Shown one piece after another: positions 9,801-18,091 of a DNA stretch of 64,000 bases. A program made the translations under genes and the position numbers. Origin of the DNA: UMGS363 sp051881815 (GTDB taxonomy: Bacteria > Bacillota > Clostridia > Oscillospirales > Ruminococcaceae); NCBI GenBank assembly GCA_051881815.1, contig JBJEQP010000026.1, forward strand, positions 1 through 64,000, given 5' to 3'. Under the pieces are notes generated by a model. It was not told the origin of the DNA and searched no databases. It saw only the letters and a list, made by a program, of their open reading frames with translations. Each line of letters opens with the position of its first letter. The first letter of the stretch is position 1.

Positions 9801-10774
9801 ATGCCGTCCGTCGTATAAGCAATGTCCGAATATTTTGCGGGGACAAACCTTATCTGACTTCCTGGGGAGAGCTTTTTGATCGAGCTTATGCCGCTCGATG
9901 CCTGAACGATACCGCTGAGCTCTTCATTTTCAATATATTGCTTTGAACTGATAAGCAGCAGCCCCAGATCGGGATCCTGATTGCCGAGCAGTTCATTCAC
10001 CTTATCGCAGGAAAGAGTTATTCCGATAACGCCGTAGACCTGATTATCATATATCAAAGGCAGAGAATAGGTTATAATGCGATCGTTGCTTCCGTCATCA
10101 AACACGAAGCTGTCCGCCCAGTAACCGTAATAGCTGCTTTTTTTGCTCGGATCCTTTCGCGCATCCGTAACGGGCTTGATAAAGAACCTGTACTTTGCCG
10201 CATCGCTTTTGCTGAATGCAAAATCGCTCGTCCAGTTGATATCGAGAGGGATATTGTAATGAACGGATACGGATTTGTTTCCCCTCGTCATTAGCGTGTC
10301 AACATCATCCGACGAGCTCGGGTCTGCGTTCTTGATAAAAAGTCCCTTGTAGTGATCCGCTGTGAAATCATCGTCACCGCAAAGCACCATAAAAACTCCG
10401 CTTGGCGAATGATCCGACATAAAATCTATCAGATTTCCGGCATATTTCTCAATAAACAGGCTCTGCGCACCGGGATTGGACAGAAACGCTTTTGCGGTCA
10501 GTCCCCTTGCATTAAGCACATCCGAAAGAACAACATTTGCCGCATACACCTCATCGGACATATCGGAATACTCCTGCAGTCCGTCCTTGAGCAGCTCGCT
10601 GTGCTTCGCAGCGGAATAATAAAGATTCTTCTCCGCTTCGCTGTTGATCTGCCTGAACATTTCTCGTGAATTCACCGAAAAAGCATAGATGACCGCTTGT
10701 ATAATTACAACCAACGCAAAAAAACCGGCAATATACTTCAAAGTGCTGCTTTTCACTTTTTTAGATTTGCCCAT
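6842..10774 (-). CDS. Membrane hybrid sensor histidine kinase
   Basis: A very large (1310-residue) hybrid kinase. Domains in order: membrane helix (about 12-32); large extracellular dCache-like sensor (about 33-370); second membrane helix (about 383-405); PAS-like region with a PAC end (about 450-575); a GGDEF-like domain (about 585-745) without a recognisable GGDEF signature, so probably sensory or structural only; GAF-like domain (about 790-925); HisKA with the phosphoacceptor histidine in FFSKMSHEIRTPMNA; HATPase with GGTGLGLAIS; and a C-terminal receiver with aspartate in ILMDIRMPVMDG. No partner output regulator is adjacent, so the receiver probably passes phosphate to a distant protein. 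It has its own promoter, a leader of about 150 nt containing a family C repeat, and its own terminator. The ligand is unknown. Confidence 0.93.
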   Translation of the reverse strand: MGKSKKVKSSTLKYIAGFFALVVIIQAVIYAFSVNSREMFRQINSEAEKNLYYSAAKHSELLKDGLQEYSDMSDEVYAANVVLSDVLNARGLTAKAFLSNPGAQSLFIEKYAGNLIDFMSDHSPSGVFMVLCGDDDFTADHYKGLFIKNADPSSSDDVDTLMTRGNKSVSVHYNIPLDINWTSDFAFSKSDAAKYRFFIKPVTDARKDPSKKSSYYGYWADSFVFDDGSNDRIITYSLPLIYDNQVYGVIGITLSCDKVNELLGNQDPDLGLLLISSKQYIENEELSGIVQASSGISSIKKLSPGSQIRFVPAKYSDIAYTTDGIEFDDGRAYCTVSAVRFYSRNAYYNNTWYVAAVESEKSIYSAYDYMCRHFNITMAVMSVFGLACAAAFVGFIFRTFKKFRDGVKQLAENGKTESEVTFKNNSVQELFSQISDIAEECREALLCYDGEHELCSIALRSSNSNLIEYMTADDVFVIYHFGTDNKNCFARRSVYKNFRKRVIEGETCPEEDINTMVAFLDGEMDEPFRARIYGKNGEIIWNLVSGKAVRINGEVARVVACIQNITEQVLEEQRQLALKSRDKITGFYDSEYGYILAKKQVLESGGKFAIVIFSLKNVNEFIRSEGSYYFNGVMEEIAAIIRLFKSDSNIIWRMSVSDIAVYVPDYDEDYESDNLKKALSYIDRVYFSENDASIYCGIGIFRGGEAAQFADAVDNARLASLASEMPFYPRITYYREAQFDLSVRAKLAEAKYESSAGISELENEYNPTDNMVSYTINMLEKSKKLTNAIDIIFCKIGRMLELERIAFFDMNSDRHSVRVFRQWSKFDKEKFIDSAFSLGDGYKELVDLLSAEENILADKNFYASSNELSSFISMLRDNGKTLITPVFHNGAPYAFLAFSAVEREHRESAIKAMSELSRVISAQVISSRTASENVARSEFFSKMSHEIRTPMNAVMGITRILLDSCELNEETRDYVEKIDSSSHYLLELINSNLDLSKIESGKMTVSSIPFDLQTLIDDTETIIRVQTERKGLYFEVKGTVEHRYVFGDSLKLRQVLINILGNALKFTSEGGITLTVDEIGADDQNVKLHFSVKDMGIGISRENIEKIFDSFEQLDGRITAKYGGTGLGLAISNAYVAMMGGKLDVESELGKGSEFHFDLELPIADKSKVESEETENEEVVIEGCRLLLAEDDEMNRMIAQKLLENDGLIVETAENGEIAVKMFAESEEKHYDAILMDIRMPVMDGLEATRRIRSLDRADARSVPIIALTANAFDEDIKKSAQSGMNGHLSKPIDIRQIRKVLKATLKKHS

Positions 10775-10813
10775 ATATCATCATCCCCAATCGGAAAACA
10801 TCAAAACATTTTT

Positions 10814-10893
10814 CACCAATCCACAAAAATCCCTTCAAGGTTCATTTTCCGCTTCTTCAAGCTTTGACCCTTTCCTTTTTGTGTCTTGCTGTA
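10814..10893 (-). repeat. Family C hairpin element, diverged copy 3
   Basis: On the reverse strand this reads TACAGCAAGACACAAAAAGG, then CAAAGCTTGAAGA, and ends with ATTTTTGTGGATTG. These blocks match, in the same order, the C element at 1541-1702 and the short copy at 33245-33306. It lies inside the 5' leader of the sensor kinase mRNA. Confidence 0.65.
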
Positions 10894-10930
10894 AAAAAGA
10901 TATTATTCACCCATTTTGATTATTAAAAAT

Positions 10931-10959
10931 ATTATAGCATATATTCAAAAAATAAGCAA
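10931..10959 (-). promoter_or_regulatory. Promoter of the sensor kinase gene
   Basis: TTGCTT and TATAAT with a 17-bp spacer on the reverse strand. The predicted leader is about 150 nt. The rest of this 350-bp gap holds only the C-family repeat and A/T-rich DNA. Confidence 0.75.
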
Positions 10960-11068
10960 TAGATTTTTAATTTTTTCAGCAACTTGTATAAAAATCTTAA
11001 CTTTTGTTAAACAAACGGGGAAGTCAAGAGAGTTTTTTCCGAAAAATGCTCAAAATAATCCGTAATAC

Positions 11069-11097
11069 TTGAAAAAGAACAAAGGATGTGCTATAAT
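11069..11097 (+). promoter_or_regulatory. Promoter of yloU-yloV
   Basis: TTGAAA and TATAAT with a 17-bp spacer. Because the ATG of the longest ORF (11069) overlaps this -35, translation must begin further down, supporting the TTG start at 11129. Confidence 0.8.
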
Positions 11098-11128
11098 TGA
11101 TTTATATGACTATAAGGAGATGATCCTA

Positions 11129-11488
11129 TTGATCACAGTTGAAAACTATCTCGGAAGGATAGGGATTTCCGAGGATTACCTCGTTTCACTCATCAGCCGT
11201 ACAGCGTCACAGTGCTTCGGCGTTGCGGATCTTAACCCTGTTGATACAAAGAAATATCATCTTGTCAGCCTGTTCAAAAAGGCAGATCTAAAAGGCAGAC
11301 GCGGCGTGAAGCTTAACGCTGACAAAGACGGAAATATCACCGTTTCGCTGCATATCTCCGTTCTCTACGGAACAAACATCTCCGCCGTTACCGAGAATCT
11401 TGCTCATAAGATACGCTATACGGTCGAGGATAAAACAGAACTCAAAATATCAAAGATCTCCGTCTTTATTGACGGTATGCTTGAATAA
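11129..11488 (+). CDS. yloU: Asp23/Gls24 family envelope stress protein
   Basis: A 119-residue protein of the Asp23/Gls24 (DUF322) family, recognised by the ENYLGRIGISEDYLVSLI opening and the TVSLHISVLYG strand. In Bacillus, YloU is encoded directly before YloV, as here. The TTG at 11129 follows AAGGAG with a 9-nt gap, whereas the ATG inside the AAGGAGATG overlaps the ribosome binding site. The family binds near membranes and is linked to envelope stress or fatty-acid metabolism. A family A hairpin element separates it from yloV. Confidence 0.85.
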   Translation: MITVENYLGRIGISEDYLVSLISRTASQCFGVADLNPVDTKKYHLVSLFKKADLKGRRGVKLNADKDGNITVSLHISVLYGTNISAVTENLAHKIRYTVEDKTELKISKISVFIDGMLE

Positions 11489-11497
11489 AGCGCTTTA

Positions 11498-11687
11498 TAC
11501 TAATATCAAATCAACCGTAAGACTAAATCCTCGGATATAATAATCCAATTCTGCGTCAAGCTCCCGTGCAATATTATTGCAATGACGGCAGACAGCCTGC
11601 CTGCGGTCGCTCTCCAAGGTAAACAAGTTTACCTACTTGGATTATTCTATCTGTCGGCTTTGTCTATAGAACGATTTGATATTAGTA
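11498..11687 (-). repeat. Hairpin mobile element, family A, copy 2
   Basis: A 190-bp element with 15-bp perfect inverted ends, TACTAATATCAAATC (11498-11512) and GATTTGATATTAGTA (11673-11687). It is flanked by TTA on both sides (11495-11497 and 11688-11690), as expected for a 3-bp target duplication. The interior matches copy 1 in reverse orientation. It splits yloU from yloV, but its right edge leaves the yloV ribosome binding site intact. Confidence 0.9.
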
Positions 11688-11719
11688 TTAGCATATTACC
11701 GAAAGGGGAATAACAAATA

Positions 11720-13354
11720 GTGATAAGCGGAAAAATGCTCAGGGAAGCCTTCATTTCCGGTGCCGCATCCATCTCCAACAACAGACGTGCCGTGGACGAG
11801 CTGAATGTCTACCCCGTCCCGGACGGAGATACGGGCACAAATATGTCTATGACAATGGGCAATGCAATGCGTGAGCTTGAAGTCATGAACGACAACTGCA
11901 CCGCATCGGCAGCTGCGGATACCGCCGCTGCAGCTCTTTTGAGAGGCGCAAGAGGAAACTCGGGCGTTATCCTCTCTCTTCTGTTCAGAGGATTTTCCAA
12001 AGCCTTCAAGGGCAAAAACGAGATAAACTGTGCCGACCTTGCAAATGCGCTTGAACTCGGCGTAAAGGGCGCATATAAAGCCGTAATGAACCCGACCGAG
12101 GGCACGATACTTACCGTAGCCCGTCTTGCATCCGAGAAAGCTTCACAGCTCGCACCGACAGCCGAAAGCGAGGTTCAGCTATGGAGCGCAGTCTGCGACG
12201 AGGCAGAAAAAGCGCTCGCACAGACTCCCGAAATGCTGCCAGTCCTCAAAAAAGCAGGCGTCGTTGACGCAGGCGGAAAAGGTCTTATCATAATCTGGCG
12301 CGCAATGCTTGACGTTTTCAGCGGCGGAAAGGCCGTTGCAGATGAAAAAGCCAAGGAAAGCTCCACCGCAAAGACCGCTGTCGGCGACTTTGACGAGGAG
12401 ATCAACTTCACCTACTGCACCGAATTCATCGTGAACAAAAATCCCGACTGCCCCGACGCTTCACGTTTAAGAGCGTTCCTTGAAACGATCGGCGACTGCG
12501 TTGTTGCGGTTGATGACGACGATATCATCAAGGTTCACGTTCACACCGACCACCCCGGAAAGGCTATCGAAGAAGGTATCCTCTTCGGCGCACTCACAAA
12601 CCTTAAAATAGACAATATGCGCCACCAGCATAAGAACAAGCAGAAGGAAGCTGCCGTTATGAAGGTGCGTGAATTCACCCCTGCTGCGCCTGAAAAGCCT
12701 TACGGATTTGTTGCCGTTGCATCGGGAAAGGGAATTGAAGACCTCTTCACAAACCTCGGCGCAGATAATATCGTAACAGGCGGTCAGACGATGAACCCCT
12801 CCACGGACGATATCCTGAAAGCTATCCTCGCAACTCCTGCAGAAACCGTCTTTGTGCTCCCGAACAACAAAAACATCATCATGGCAGCCGAACAGGCAGT
12901 AAAGCTTGCCGACAGACGTGTCTGCGTGCTCCAGACCAAAACAATACCGCAGGGTCTTACCGCAATGATGAACTTCGACCCATCTGCGGATTATGAATCC
13001 AACCGTATGAATATGTCAAAGGCTCTCGAGAACGTTTCAACAGGACTTGTGACCTTTGCAGCCCGTGACAGCGACTTTGACGGAAAGAACATCAAAAAGG
13101 GCGAAATACTCGGACTTGAGAACGGAAAGCTTGCCGTGACCGACAGGGAAGTCACAAAAGCAGCCTATAAGCTCATCAAGAAGATGATAACGGGCGATTC
13201 TTCCTTTGTTACCATTATCAGCGGCGCAGATACCAATGATGAGAACACCGAAGCTCTCACCGAGCTTGTCCGGACAAAATTCGGAGATAAGGTTGAAATA
13301 ATGAATGTCAACGGCGGTCAGCCTGTTTACTATTATATTATTTCAGTTGAGTAA
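11720..13354 (+). CDS. yloV: DAK2-domain protein, FakA/YloV family
   Basis: A 544-residue protein with an N-terminal DAK2 (DhaL-like) nucleotide-binding domain (about 1-200), with NVYPVPDGDTGTNMS holding the Mg-ligand aspartates, and a C-terminal DegV-like half with TGGQTMNPSTDDIL (about 355-375). This architecture matches FakA, the kinase component that phosphorylates fatty acids bound to a FakB (DegV) protein. The GTG at 11720 follows AAAGGGG. It sits after yloU as in many Firmicutes. Acting on exogenous fatty acids is inferred from the family, not shown here. Confidence 0.9.
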   Translation: MISGKMLREAFISGAASISNNRRAVDELNVYPVPDGDTGTNMSMTMGNAMRELEVMNDNCTASAAADTAAAALLRGARGNSGVILSLLFRGFSKAFKGKNEINCADLANALELGVKGAYKAVMNPTEGTILTVARLASEKASQLAPTAESEVQLWSAVCDEAEKALAQTPEMLPVLKKAGVVDAGGKGLIIIWRAMLDVFSGGKAVADEKAKESSTAKTAVGDFDEEINFTYCTEFIVNKNPDCPDASRLRAFLETIGDCVVAVDDDDIIKVHVHTDHPGKAIEEGILFGALTNLKIDNMRHQHKNKQKEAAVMKVREFTPAAPEKPYGFVAVASGKGIEDLFTNLGADNIVTGGQTMNPSTDDILKAILATPAETVFVLPNNKNIIMAAEQAVKLADRRVCVLQTKTIPQGLTAMMNFDPSADYESNRMNMSKALENVSTGLVTFAARDSDFDGKNIKKGEILGLENGKLAVTDREVTKAAYKLIKKMITGDSSFVTIISGADTNDENTEALTELVRTKFGDKVEIMNVNGGQPVYYYIISVE

Positions 13355-13358
13355 AAAC

Positions 13359-13391
13359 GACCTCCTCGGAGCAAATGTTAACGAGGAGGTC
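13359..13391 (+). terminator. Hairpin after yloV
   Basis: GACCTCCTCG pairs with CGAGGAGGTC but has no T run. It may work together with the stronger hairpin just after it. Confidence 0.45.
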
Positions 13392-13408
13392 ATATTCTTG
13401 TAAACGAA

Positions 13409-13443
13409 AACTGTGTATGCACAATTTGCATACACAGTTTTTT
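13409..13443 (+). terminator. Terminator between yloV and the chemoreceptor gene
   Basis: AACTGTGTATGC pairs with GCATACACAGTT and is followed by T7. It lies 2 bp from the chemoreceptor stop codon and could also serve the reverse strand. Confidence 0.85.
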
Positions 13444-13444
13444 A

Positions 13445-15394
13445 TCAAAGTATCTTGAACATCGAAACCTGTTCCGAGAGAACCTGTGACTGTCCGTTAA
13501 GCTCTTCGCAGGATGCAGCACTTTCTTCTGCCGTAGCGGAGTTCTGCTGAACGACCTCGGATATTTGTGCGATGCCCGAATTGATCTGTCCGATAGCAGA
13601 AGCCTGTTCCTCCGAAGCTGCGTGAATCTTTCCGACAAGCTCCTTTGAAGTTGCAGACATTTCCGATACCTTTCCCATAAGCTCGACCGTATTTGCAACG
13701 ACCTCGCTGCCCCTTGCAACGGATTCCATGGTTTCATTGATGATAGCAGCAGTTCTCTTGGTAGCTTCGTCCGACTTGATAGCAAGATTTCTTACCTCGT
13801 CCGCAACTACTGCGAAGCCCTTGCCTGCTTCACCTGCTCTTGCAGCCTCAACAGCAGCATTGAGTGCAAGGATATTTGTCTGGAACGCGATATCTTCGAT
13901 TGTCTTTATGATGTTGTTGATCTGATCGGATTTTACTCTGATATCCTCCATAGCAACACGCATACGCTCCATTTCCGCAGCCTGTTCGCTGATAAGCGCA
14001 TCGGACTGTGAAGCGCAGTTGTCTGCTTCTCTTGCATTTTCGGTATTGTTGCCGATCTTCTCTGCGACCTCGCTGATAGTAGCCGAAAGCTCCTCGATCG
14101 CAGCAGCCTGACGGGTTGTACCCTCCGCAAGAAGCTGTGAACCGTTGGCGATCTGCGATGAACCTGCCGATACTTCGCTCGCCGAAGCATTGATACCGTC
14201 GATAACACTGCTGAGCCTGGTGCGTATCTCATTGATCGAATCCTTCAATGCAATAAAATCACCGTTGTAATTGACCTCCGGCTCGACCGTAAAGTCGCCG
14301 TCTGCCATTGCAGAGGTAACTCTGTTGATATCGGCAACATACGCTTCGAGAGCGTCCTTCATCTTTATCATTCCATCAAGCATCTTGCCTATTTCATCTT
14401 TTGAATACTTGATATCGGATACGTCGAACATAATGTTTCCGTCAGCCATTTTAGTAAGAATATCGCAGGCCTGAGAAACAGGTTTTGAAATACGCTTGAT
14501 AATATAATATATAAGAAATGCTCCGCAGACAACGCAGGCAGAAATACCGATAATGACCGAAATAACAACAACGCCGCGTGCATTTGCATCATTTTCTGCT
14601 GTTGTAGTTCCGCAGAATATCGCACCGATTATGTTATCATTCTGATCCCTGAAAGGCTCATATATAGTATAATAGTTCTCCCCGAGAATATTGGCTCTGC
14701 CGTGATATTTTTCACCGCCGTCGATAACGATCTGCTTGACCTTATCCGACATCTGAGTTCCGATGGCTCTCTCGCCGTTTTCGTCCATAATCGTTGTGGA
14801 GATTCGTGTATCTCCGCCGAAAATAGTAATGTCAAAGTTTACAACACTCTTTATCTCATCGAGCACATGGGGACGGGTGAAATCGACCGCAATTATCTCC
14901 TTGCCGACAGGATAACTAAGGCTGTTAAGAACAGGCATTACGCAAACATAATATATTTCGTTCCCGTTCATCACATAGCCTTCATAGTTGTCATTTTCAA
15001 CCAGCGGTTTGAAAAAATCAACGTCAATGCCTTCGCTTGACCATAAAATGTTCCCGTCTGAATCAGTGAAAATACCTATGTAACTGTCATTCGATATTTC
15101 CTCGGAAAATCTGTCACCAATAACATTTCCTCGGTCAACATCGAACGCACGACTGAAATCCTTGTTTTCACATAGATCAGCCGCAATAGTCTTTACATTG
15201 TTTTCGGCAGAGGTAATTTCGTCCTTGATAAGATTGATGCCTATAGCTGCTTCGTTTTCAAGAGCCTCGGTGTTCATCTTAATAAGTCGCATTGCAGAAG
15301 AAATAATAACGAGCGTTACCGCAAGAATTATCGACGCATCGATAACTATCACTAAGTTTCGCCCGAGTATCCCCATACGTCCTTTTTTTGCCAT
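13445..15394 (-). CDS. Methyl-accepting chemotaxis protein
   Basis: A 649-residue chemoreceptor. It has a membrane helix (about 12-36), an extracellular Cache-type sensor (about 37-270), a second helix (about 275-298), a HAMP domain (about 300-400) and a long cytoplasmic coiled coil with the conserved hairpin tip FQTNILALNAAVEAARAGE. The tip binds CheA and CheW. No che genes lie in this window. The ATG at 15394 has GAGGTGAT upstream. The FliD-C-like gene at 17.4 kb is the only other gene here with a hint of motility, so whether the cell swims is open. Confidence 0.95.
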   Translation of the reverse strand: MAKKGRMGILGRNLVIVIDASIILAVTLVIISSAMRLIKMNTEALENEAAIGINLIKDEITSAENNVKTIAADLCENKDFSRAFDVDRGNVIGDRFSEEISNDSYIGIFTDSDGNILWSSEGIDVDFFKPLVENDNYEGYVMNGNEIYYVCVMPVLNSLSYPVGKEIIAVDFTRPHVLDEIKSVVNFDITIFGGDTRISTTIMDENGERAIGTQMSDKVKQIVIDGGEKYHGRANILGENYYTIYEPFRDQNDNIIGAIFCGTTTAENDANARGVVVISVIIGISACVVCGAFLIYYIIKRISKPVSQACDILTKMADGNIMFDVSDIKYSKDEIGKMLDGMIKMKDALEAYVADINRVTSAMADGDFTVEPEVNYNGDFIALKDSINEIRTRLSSVIDGINASASEVSAGSSQIANGSQLLAEGTTRQAAAIEELSATISEVAEKIGNNTENAREADNCASQSDALISEQAAEMERMRVAMEDIRVKSDQINNIIKTIEDIAFQTNILALNAAVEAARAGEAGKGFAVVADEVRNLAIKSDEATKRTAAIINETMESVARGSEVVANTVELMGKVSEMSATSKELVGKIHAASEEQASAIGQINSGIAQISEVVQQNSATAEESAASCEELNGQSQVLSEQVSMFKIL

Positions 15395-15450
15395 AGAATC
15401 ACCTCATAAAAATTAATGTCCGCACAGAAGTGCTTAATATGTTGTTTATA

Positions 15451-15479
15451 ATTTTAGCATATTGCTATTGAAAAGTCAA
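15451..15479 (-). promoter_or_regulatory. Promoter of the chemoreceptor gene
   Basis: TTGACT and TAAAAT with a 17-bp spacer on the reverse strand, about 55 bp upstream of the start codon. Confidence 0.7.
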
Positions 15480-15525
15480 CAGTTCACATAAAAATTGTTC
15501 ATTATCAACAAAAACAAGCCAATAT

Positions 15526-16173
15526 TTACGGCATCAAGAAACCGTTTTCGATTGCTTTGTCAAGCAGATAATCGACCATTCTGCCGAGTTCTGCCGAACC
15601 GTCTTTTACTTTGTCGAAACGCTTTCTGACCTGTTCGGAGCTTACGCCGTGTTCTTTCCACGAATACCCCTCTCTCGAATAGTTGAGCAGAAGCGGCTGG
15701 ATCCTGTCCATCGCATTGGAAAAACGAGCCTCGGGAGTGTCGTTTCTCTCGAATTCGTCCCAAAGCTCACGGTACTCCCTGCCCTGCTCTTCGGGCAGCA
15801 TACCGAATATCTTTTCGGCAGCGGCGTTTTCACGCTCCTTCTTGGTCTTTGCACCCTCATCGTCATAGCAGTAGGTGTCGCCTGCATAAATCTCCACCGC
15901 ATCGTGAACAAGCACCATTTTCATCACCTTTGTTATGTCAACAGGCTCGTTGGAATACTCCGAAAGCACCGCTGCGGCGATCGCAAGCGAAAACGAGTGT
16001 TCAGCGTCGTTTTCACGTCTGGGAAGCGGCTTTTTCTCCTTAAAATTATCATCAAATTCCTTTGAACCCTGCGGAAGATCGTCGCAAAGAATATAGGTCT
16101 GACGATAAACGTTTTTCAGCTTGTCGAGCGTGAGCAGAAACTCAAGCTGCTTGTTAAGGCGTTCGTTTTCCAT
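15526..16173 (-). CDS. HD-domain phosphohydrolase (YfbR/HDDC2-like)
   Basis: A 215-residue HD-domain protein. Metal ligands are visible in NDAEHSFSLA (histidine), LVHDAVEIYAGD (His-Asp) and the later MDRIQPLLLN aspartate. The closest group known to me is YfbR/HDDC2, which dephosphorylates deoxynucleoside monophosphates. It starts at the base following the SDR stop codon, so translational coupling is likely. The substrate is inferred. Confidence 0.8.
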   Translation of the reverse strand: MENERLNKQLEFLLTLDKLKNVYRQTYILCDDLPQGSKEFDDNFKEKKPLPRRENDAEHSFSLAIAAAVLSEYSNEPVDITKVMKMVLVHDAVEIYAGDTYCYDDEGAKTKKERENAAAEKIFGMLPEEQGREYRELWDEFERNDTPEARFSNAMDRIQPLLLNYSREGYSWKEHGVSSEQVRKRFDKVKDGSAELGRMVDYLLDKAIENGFLMP

Positions 16174-16932
16174 TTAAACCTCTCCCTTTTTCTTCTGCAT
16201 ATAACCTGCGATCTTCGCAAGAAGCATCGGCGGAACAAAGCCTGCGCTGTAGTCTGCGATTTTCATTTTCAGCGTTGGGATAATAAGCGTTTTCCCTGCA
16301 AACATCCCCTTAACACCGCATTTTGCCGCATATTCAGCCGAAATTCCTTTCAGTGCAAACGAAACTCCTGCCGTATCGTTGAAATTCGTATCAACAGGTC
16401 CGGGGCAAAGCGCACTCACAGAAACCTTGCTGCCTTCGCTTTTAAGCTCGGAGCTTACAGCCTCGGTCAGGCGGACAACATAGTTTTTCGTGCTGTAATA
16501 TGTCGCCATATACGGACCCGGCATAAAGCCTGCCGAAGAAGCGACATTCAGAATATATCCTCTGTCACGCTTGCGGAAATCCTTTAGAAAAAGCTTCTGC
16601 AGAATGTGAACAGCCGTAACGTTCACGCTTATCATATTGATCTCTCGTTCAAGATCCGTTTCGGCAAATTTACCGAACAGTCCGAAGCCTGCGTTGTTCA
16701 CCAGTATATCAATATCATATTTTTTTGCCTCGCAATAAAGCCTATAGCATTCCTCGGGCTTGGAAAGATCAGCAGGGATTATCTTCACCCTTCTTTCACC
16801 GATCTCGTCACGAAGTTCTTTAAGAGCTTCATAATTTCTTCCGGAAATAACGAGCCTTACTCCTCTTTTCGCAAGCTCACGGGCGATCTCACGTCCTATC
16901 CCCGAGCTTGCGCCCGTAATAAGCGCTGTCAT
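16174..16932 (-). CDS. Short-chain dehydrogenase/reductase
   Basis: A 252-residue classical SDR with the Rossmann motif TGASSGIG near the N-terminus, NNAG (about 85-88), a catalytic serine in NVASSAG and YxxxK in YYSTKNYV. It would oxidise or reduce a small alcohol or ketone with NAD(P)H. The start has GAGGG upstream. It sits between the ArsC/Spx-like gene and the HD gene, forming a three-gene operon with no obvious common pathway. Confidence 0.88.
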   Translation of the reverse strand: MTALITGASSGIGREIARELAKRGVRLVISGRNYEALKELRDEIGERRVKIIPADLSKPEECYRLYCEAKKYDIDILVNNAGFGLFGKFAETDLEREINMISVNVTAVHILQKLFLKDFRKRDRGYILNVASSAGFMPGPYMATYYSTKNYVVRLTEAVSSELKSEGSKVSVSALCPGPVDTNFNDTAGVSFALKGISAEYAAKCGVKGMFAGKTLIIPTLKMKIADYSAGFVPPMLLAKIAGYMQKKKGEV

Positions 16933-16948
16933 AAACTATCCCTCACTC

Positions 16949-17293
16949 TCATTTATTTTCCCTAATAAATTCTTCCCACTTTTCGGGGGAAAATCCCACC
17001 GCAGCCTTTTTGCCGCAGCGAACGATGGGTGTTCTGTACAGCTTCGGACATTCGCAAAGCTTGTCATACTTTGCGTCGTCAAGAAGATATTTTATATTGC
17101 AGTAGTCCTTTGAATTTGTGTCAATGACCATATCAATTCCGCCGAGCGCCTTAACAACGCTGTCAAATTCTCCCTTGCTCATTCCTTTGGAAAGAATATC
17201 AATGCTCTGAACTTTGATGTTTCTCTCCTTGAACCAGCGTTCCGCCTTTTTTGTATCGAAGCATTTCGATTTACCGAATATCTGAATCGCCAT
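16949..17293 (-). CDS. ArsC/Spx-family thioredoxin-fold protein
   Basis: A 114-residue thioredoxin-fold protein of the ArsC/Spx/YffB group. The active-site segment SKCFDTKKAERWF has a single cysteine (C11), not the CxxC of Spx, and CGKKAAVGFSPEKWEEF is typical of the C-terminus. It could be a glutathione/thiol-dependent reductase or a regulator; the lack of CxxC argues against a redox switch like Bacillus Spx. AAAGGGAG precedes the ATG. It heads the SDR-HD operon. Confidence 0.82.
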   Translation of the reverse strand: MAIQIFGKSKCFDTKKAERWFKERNIKVQSIDILSKGMSKGEFDSVVKALGGIDMVIDTNSKDYCNIKYLLDDAKYDKLCECPKLYRTPIVRCGKKAAVGFSPEKWEEFIRENK

Positions 17294-17309
17294 AGCTTTC
17301 TCCCTTTAT

Positions 17310-17343
17310 AAAAAAATCACTGCCGCACCGTTGCGGCAGCGAT
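17310..17343 (-). terminator. Terminator of the FliD-C-like gene
   Basis: ATCACTGCCGCA pairs with TGCGGCAGCGAT, and the reverse strand then reads a T run. It lies between the FliD-C-like gene and the ArsC/Spx-like gene. Confidence 0.88.
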
Positions 17344-17375
17344 GTGATATTATAGTGTTCTCTTATAGGGTTCCC

Positions 17376-18074
17376 TTAAATCTTTTCGCTGAACAATGAG
17401 CTTAAAGAGTACATAGTTCCGATATCGAACTTGCCCTCCTGATTGTAGTTGACTACCTGTGCTTTGAGATTTGCAGCCTTGCTTATCTGCGTTGCTCTGT
17501 CAGCAGCCTTTGCGGAGAATGAATAGGTTCCGCCGAGGAGCGACTTCACCGCATTGGTGTCGGCACCCTTGAGAGTGTCCTCGTTCACGGTCAGCTTGTT
17601 GTCCGAACCTACCTTTAAGCCGATCCTGCCGAGTGCGGAAGCATAAGCCTTTGCTGTATTAGTCATATAAAGACCCTTTTTGAGTGCGTCAACGCTCTCC
17701 GACTTCTGAAGGCTGTCGATGACCGAGTTGTAGTCCTCAACAAAGCTGTTCACATTCGAAACAAGCTTGTCTTTGTCCTCAAAATCGGTCTTTGATGCGG
17801 CTGCAAGCTTGGAAGCGCTCTTTCCGAGGTCAAACGCATCGGAAGCGAGCTTCTTTTCGCTCTCGTATGTTCCGACATCACTGCCCGAAAAAGCCTTCTC
17901 GTACTCCTTTATCATATTTTTCTGATAATCCTTGGAGCGCACCTGATCCGCCTTTTTCATAAGGGCAAGAAGATCGCTTGTCGAATTGGTCTGTGCATAA
18001 TTCTTTTTGTTATAATTCGATGAAAGAAGAGAAGTGTACATTGCGTTGGACTTGTATGCGTTTATTCCGTACAT
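17376..18074 (-). CDS. Protein resembling the FliD C-terminal domain
   Basis: A 232-residue, Ser/Ala/Lys-rich, mostly helical protein without signal peptide. The part KDKLVSNVNSFVEDYNSVID followed by a mid-length helical region and a short C-terminal coil resembles the C-terminal region of flagellar hook-associated protein 2 (FliD), which contacts the hook-filament junction. It lacks the N-terminal FliD domain and the cap loop and is about half the usual length. No other flagellar gene is close. It could be a reduced relative with another role. The start has AAAGGAGG upstream; the mobile element E ends 18 bp before the start codon. Confidence 0.55.
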   Translation of the reverse strand: MYGINAYKSNAMYTSLLSSNYNKKNYAQTNSTSDLLALMKKADQVRSKDYQKNMIKEYEKAFSGSDVGTYESEKKLASDAFDLGKSASKLAAASKTDFEDKDKLVSNVNSFVEDYNSVIDSLQKSESVDALKKGLYMTNTAKAYASALGRIGLKVGSDNKLTVNEDTLKGADTNAVKSLLGGTYSFSAKAADRATQISKAANLKAQVVNYNQEGKFDIGTMYSLSSLFSEKI

Positions 18075-18091
18075 TGCCGTTTTCCTCCTTT

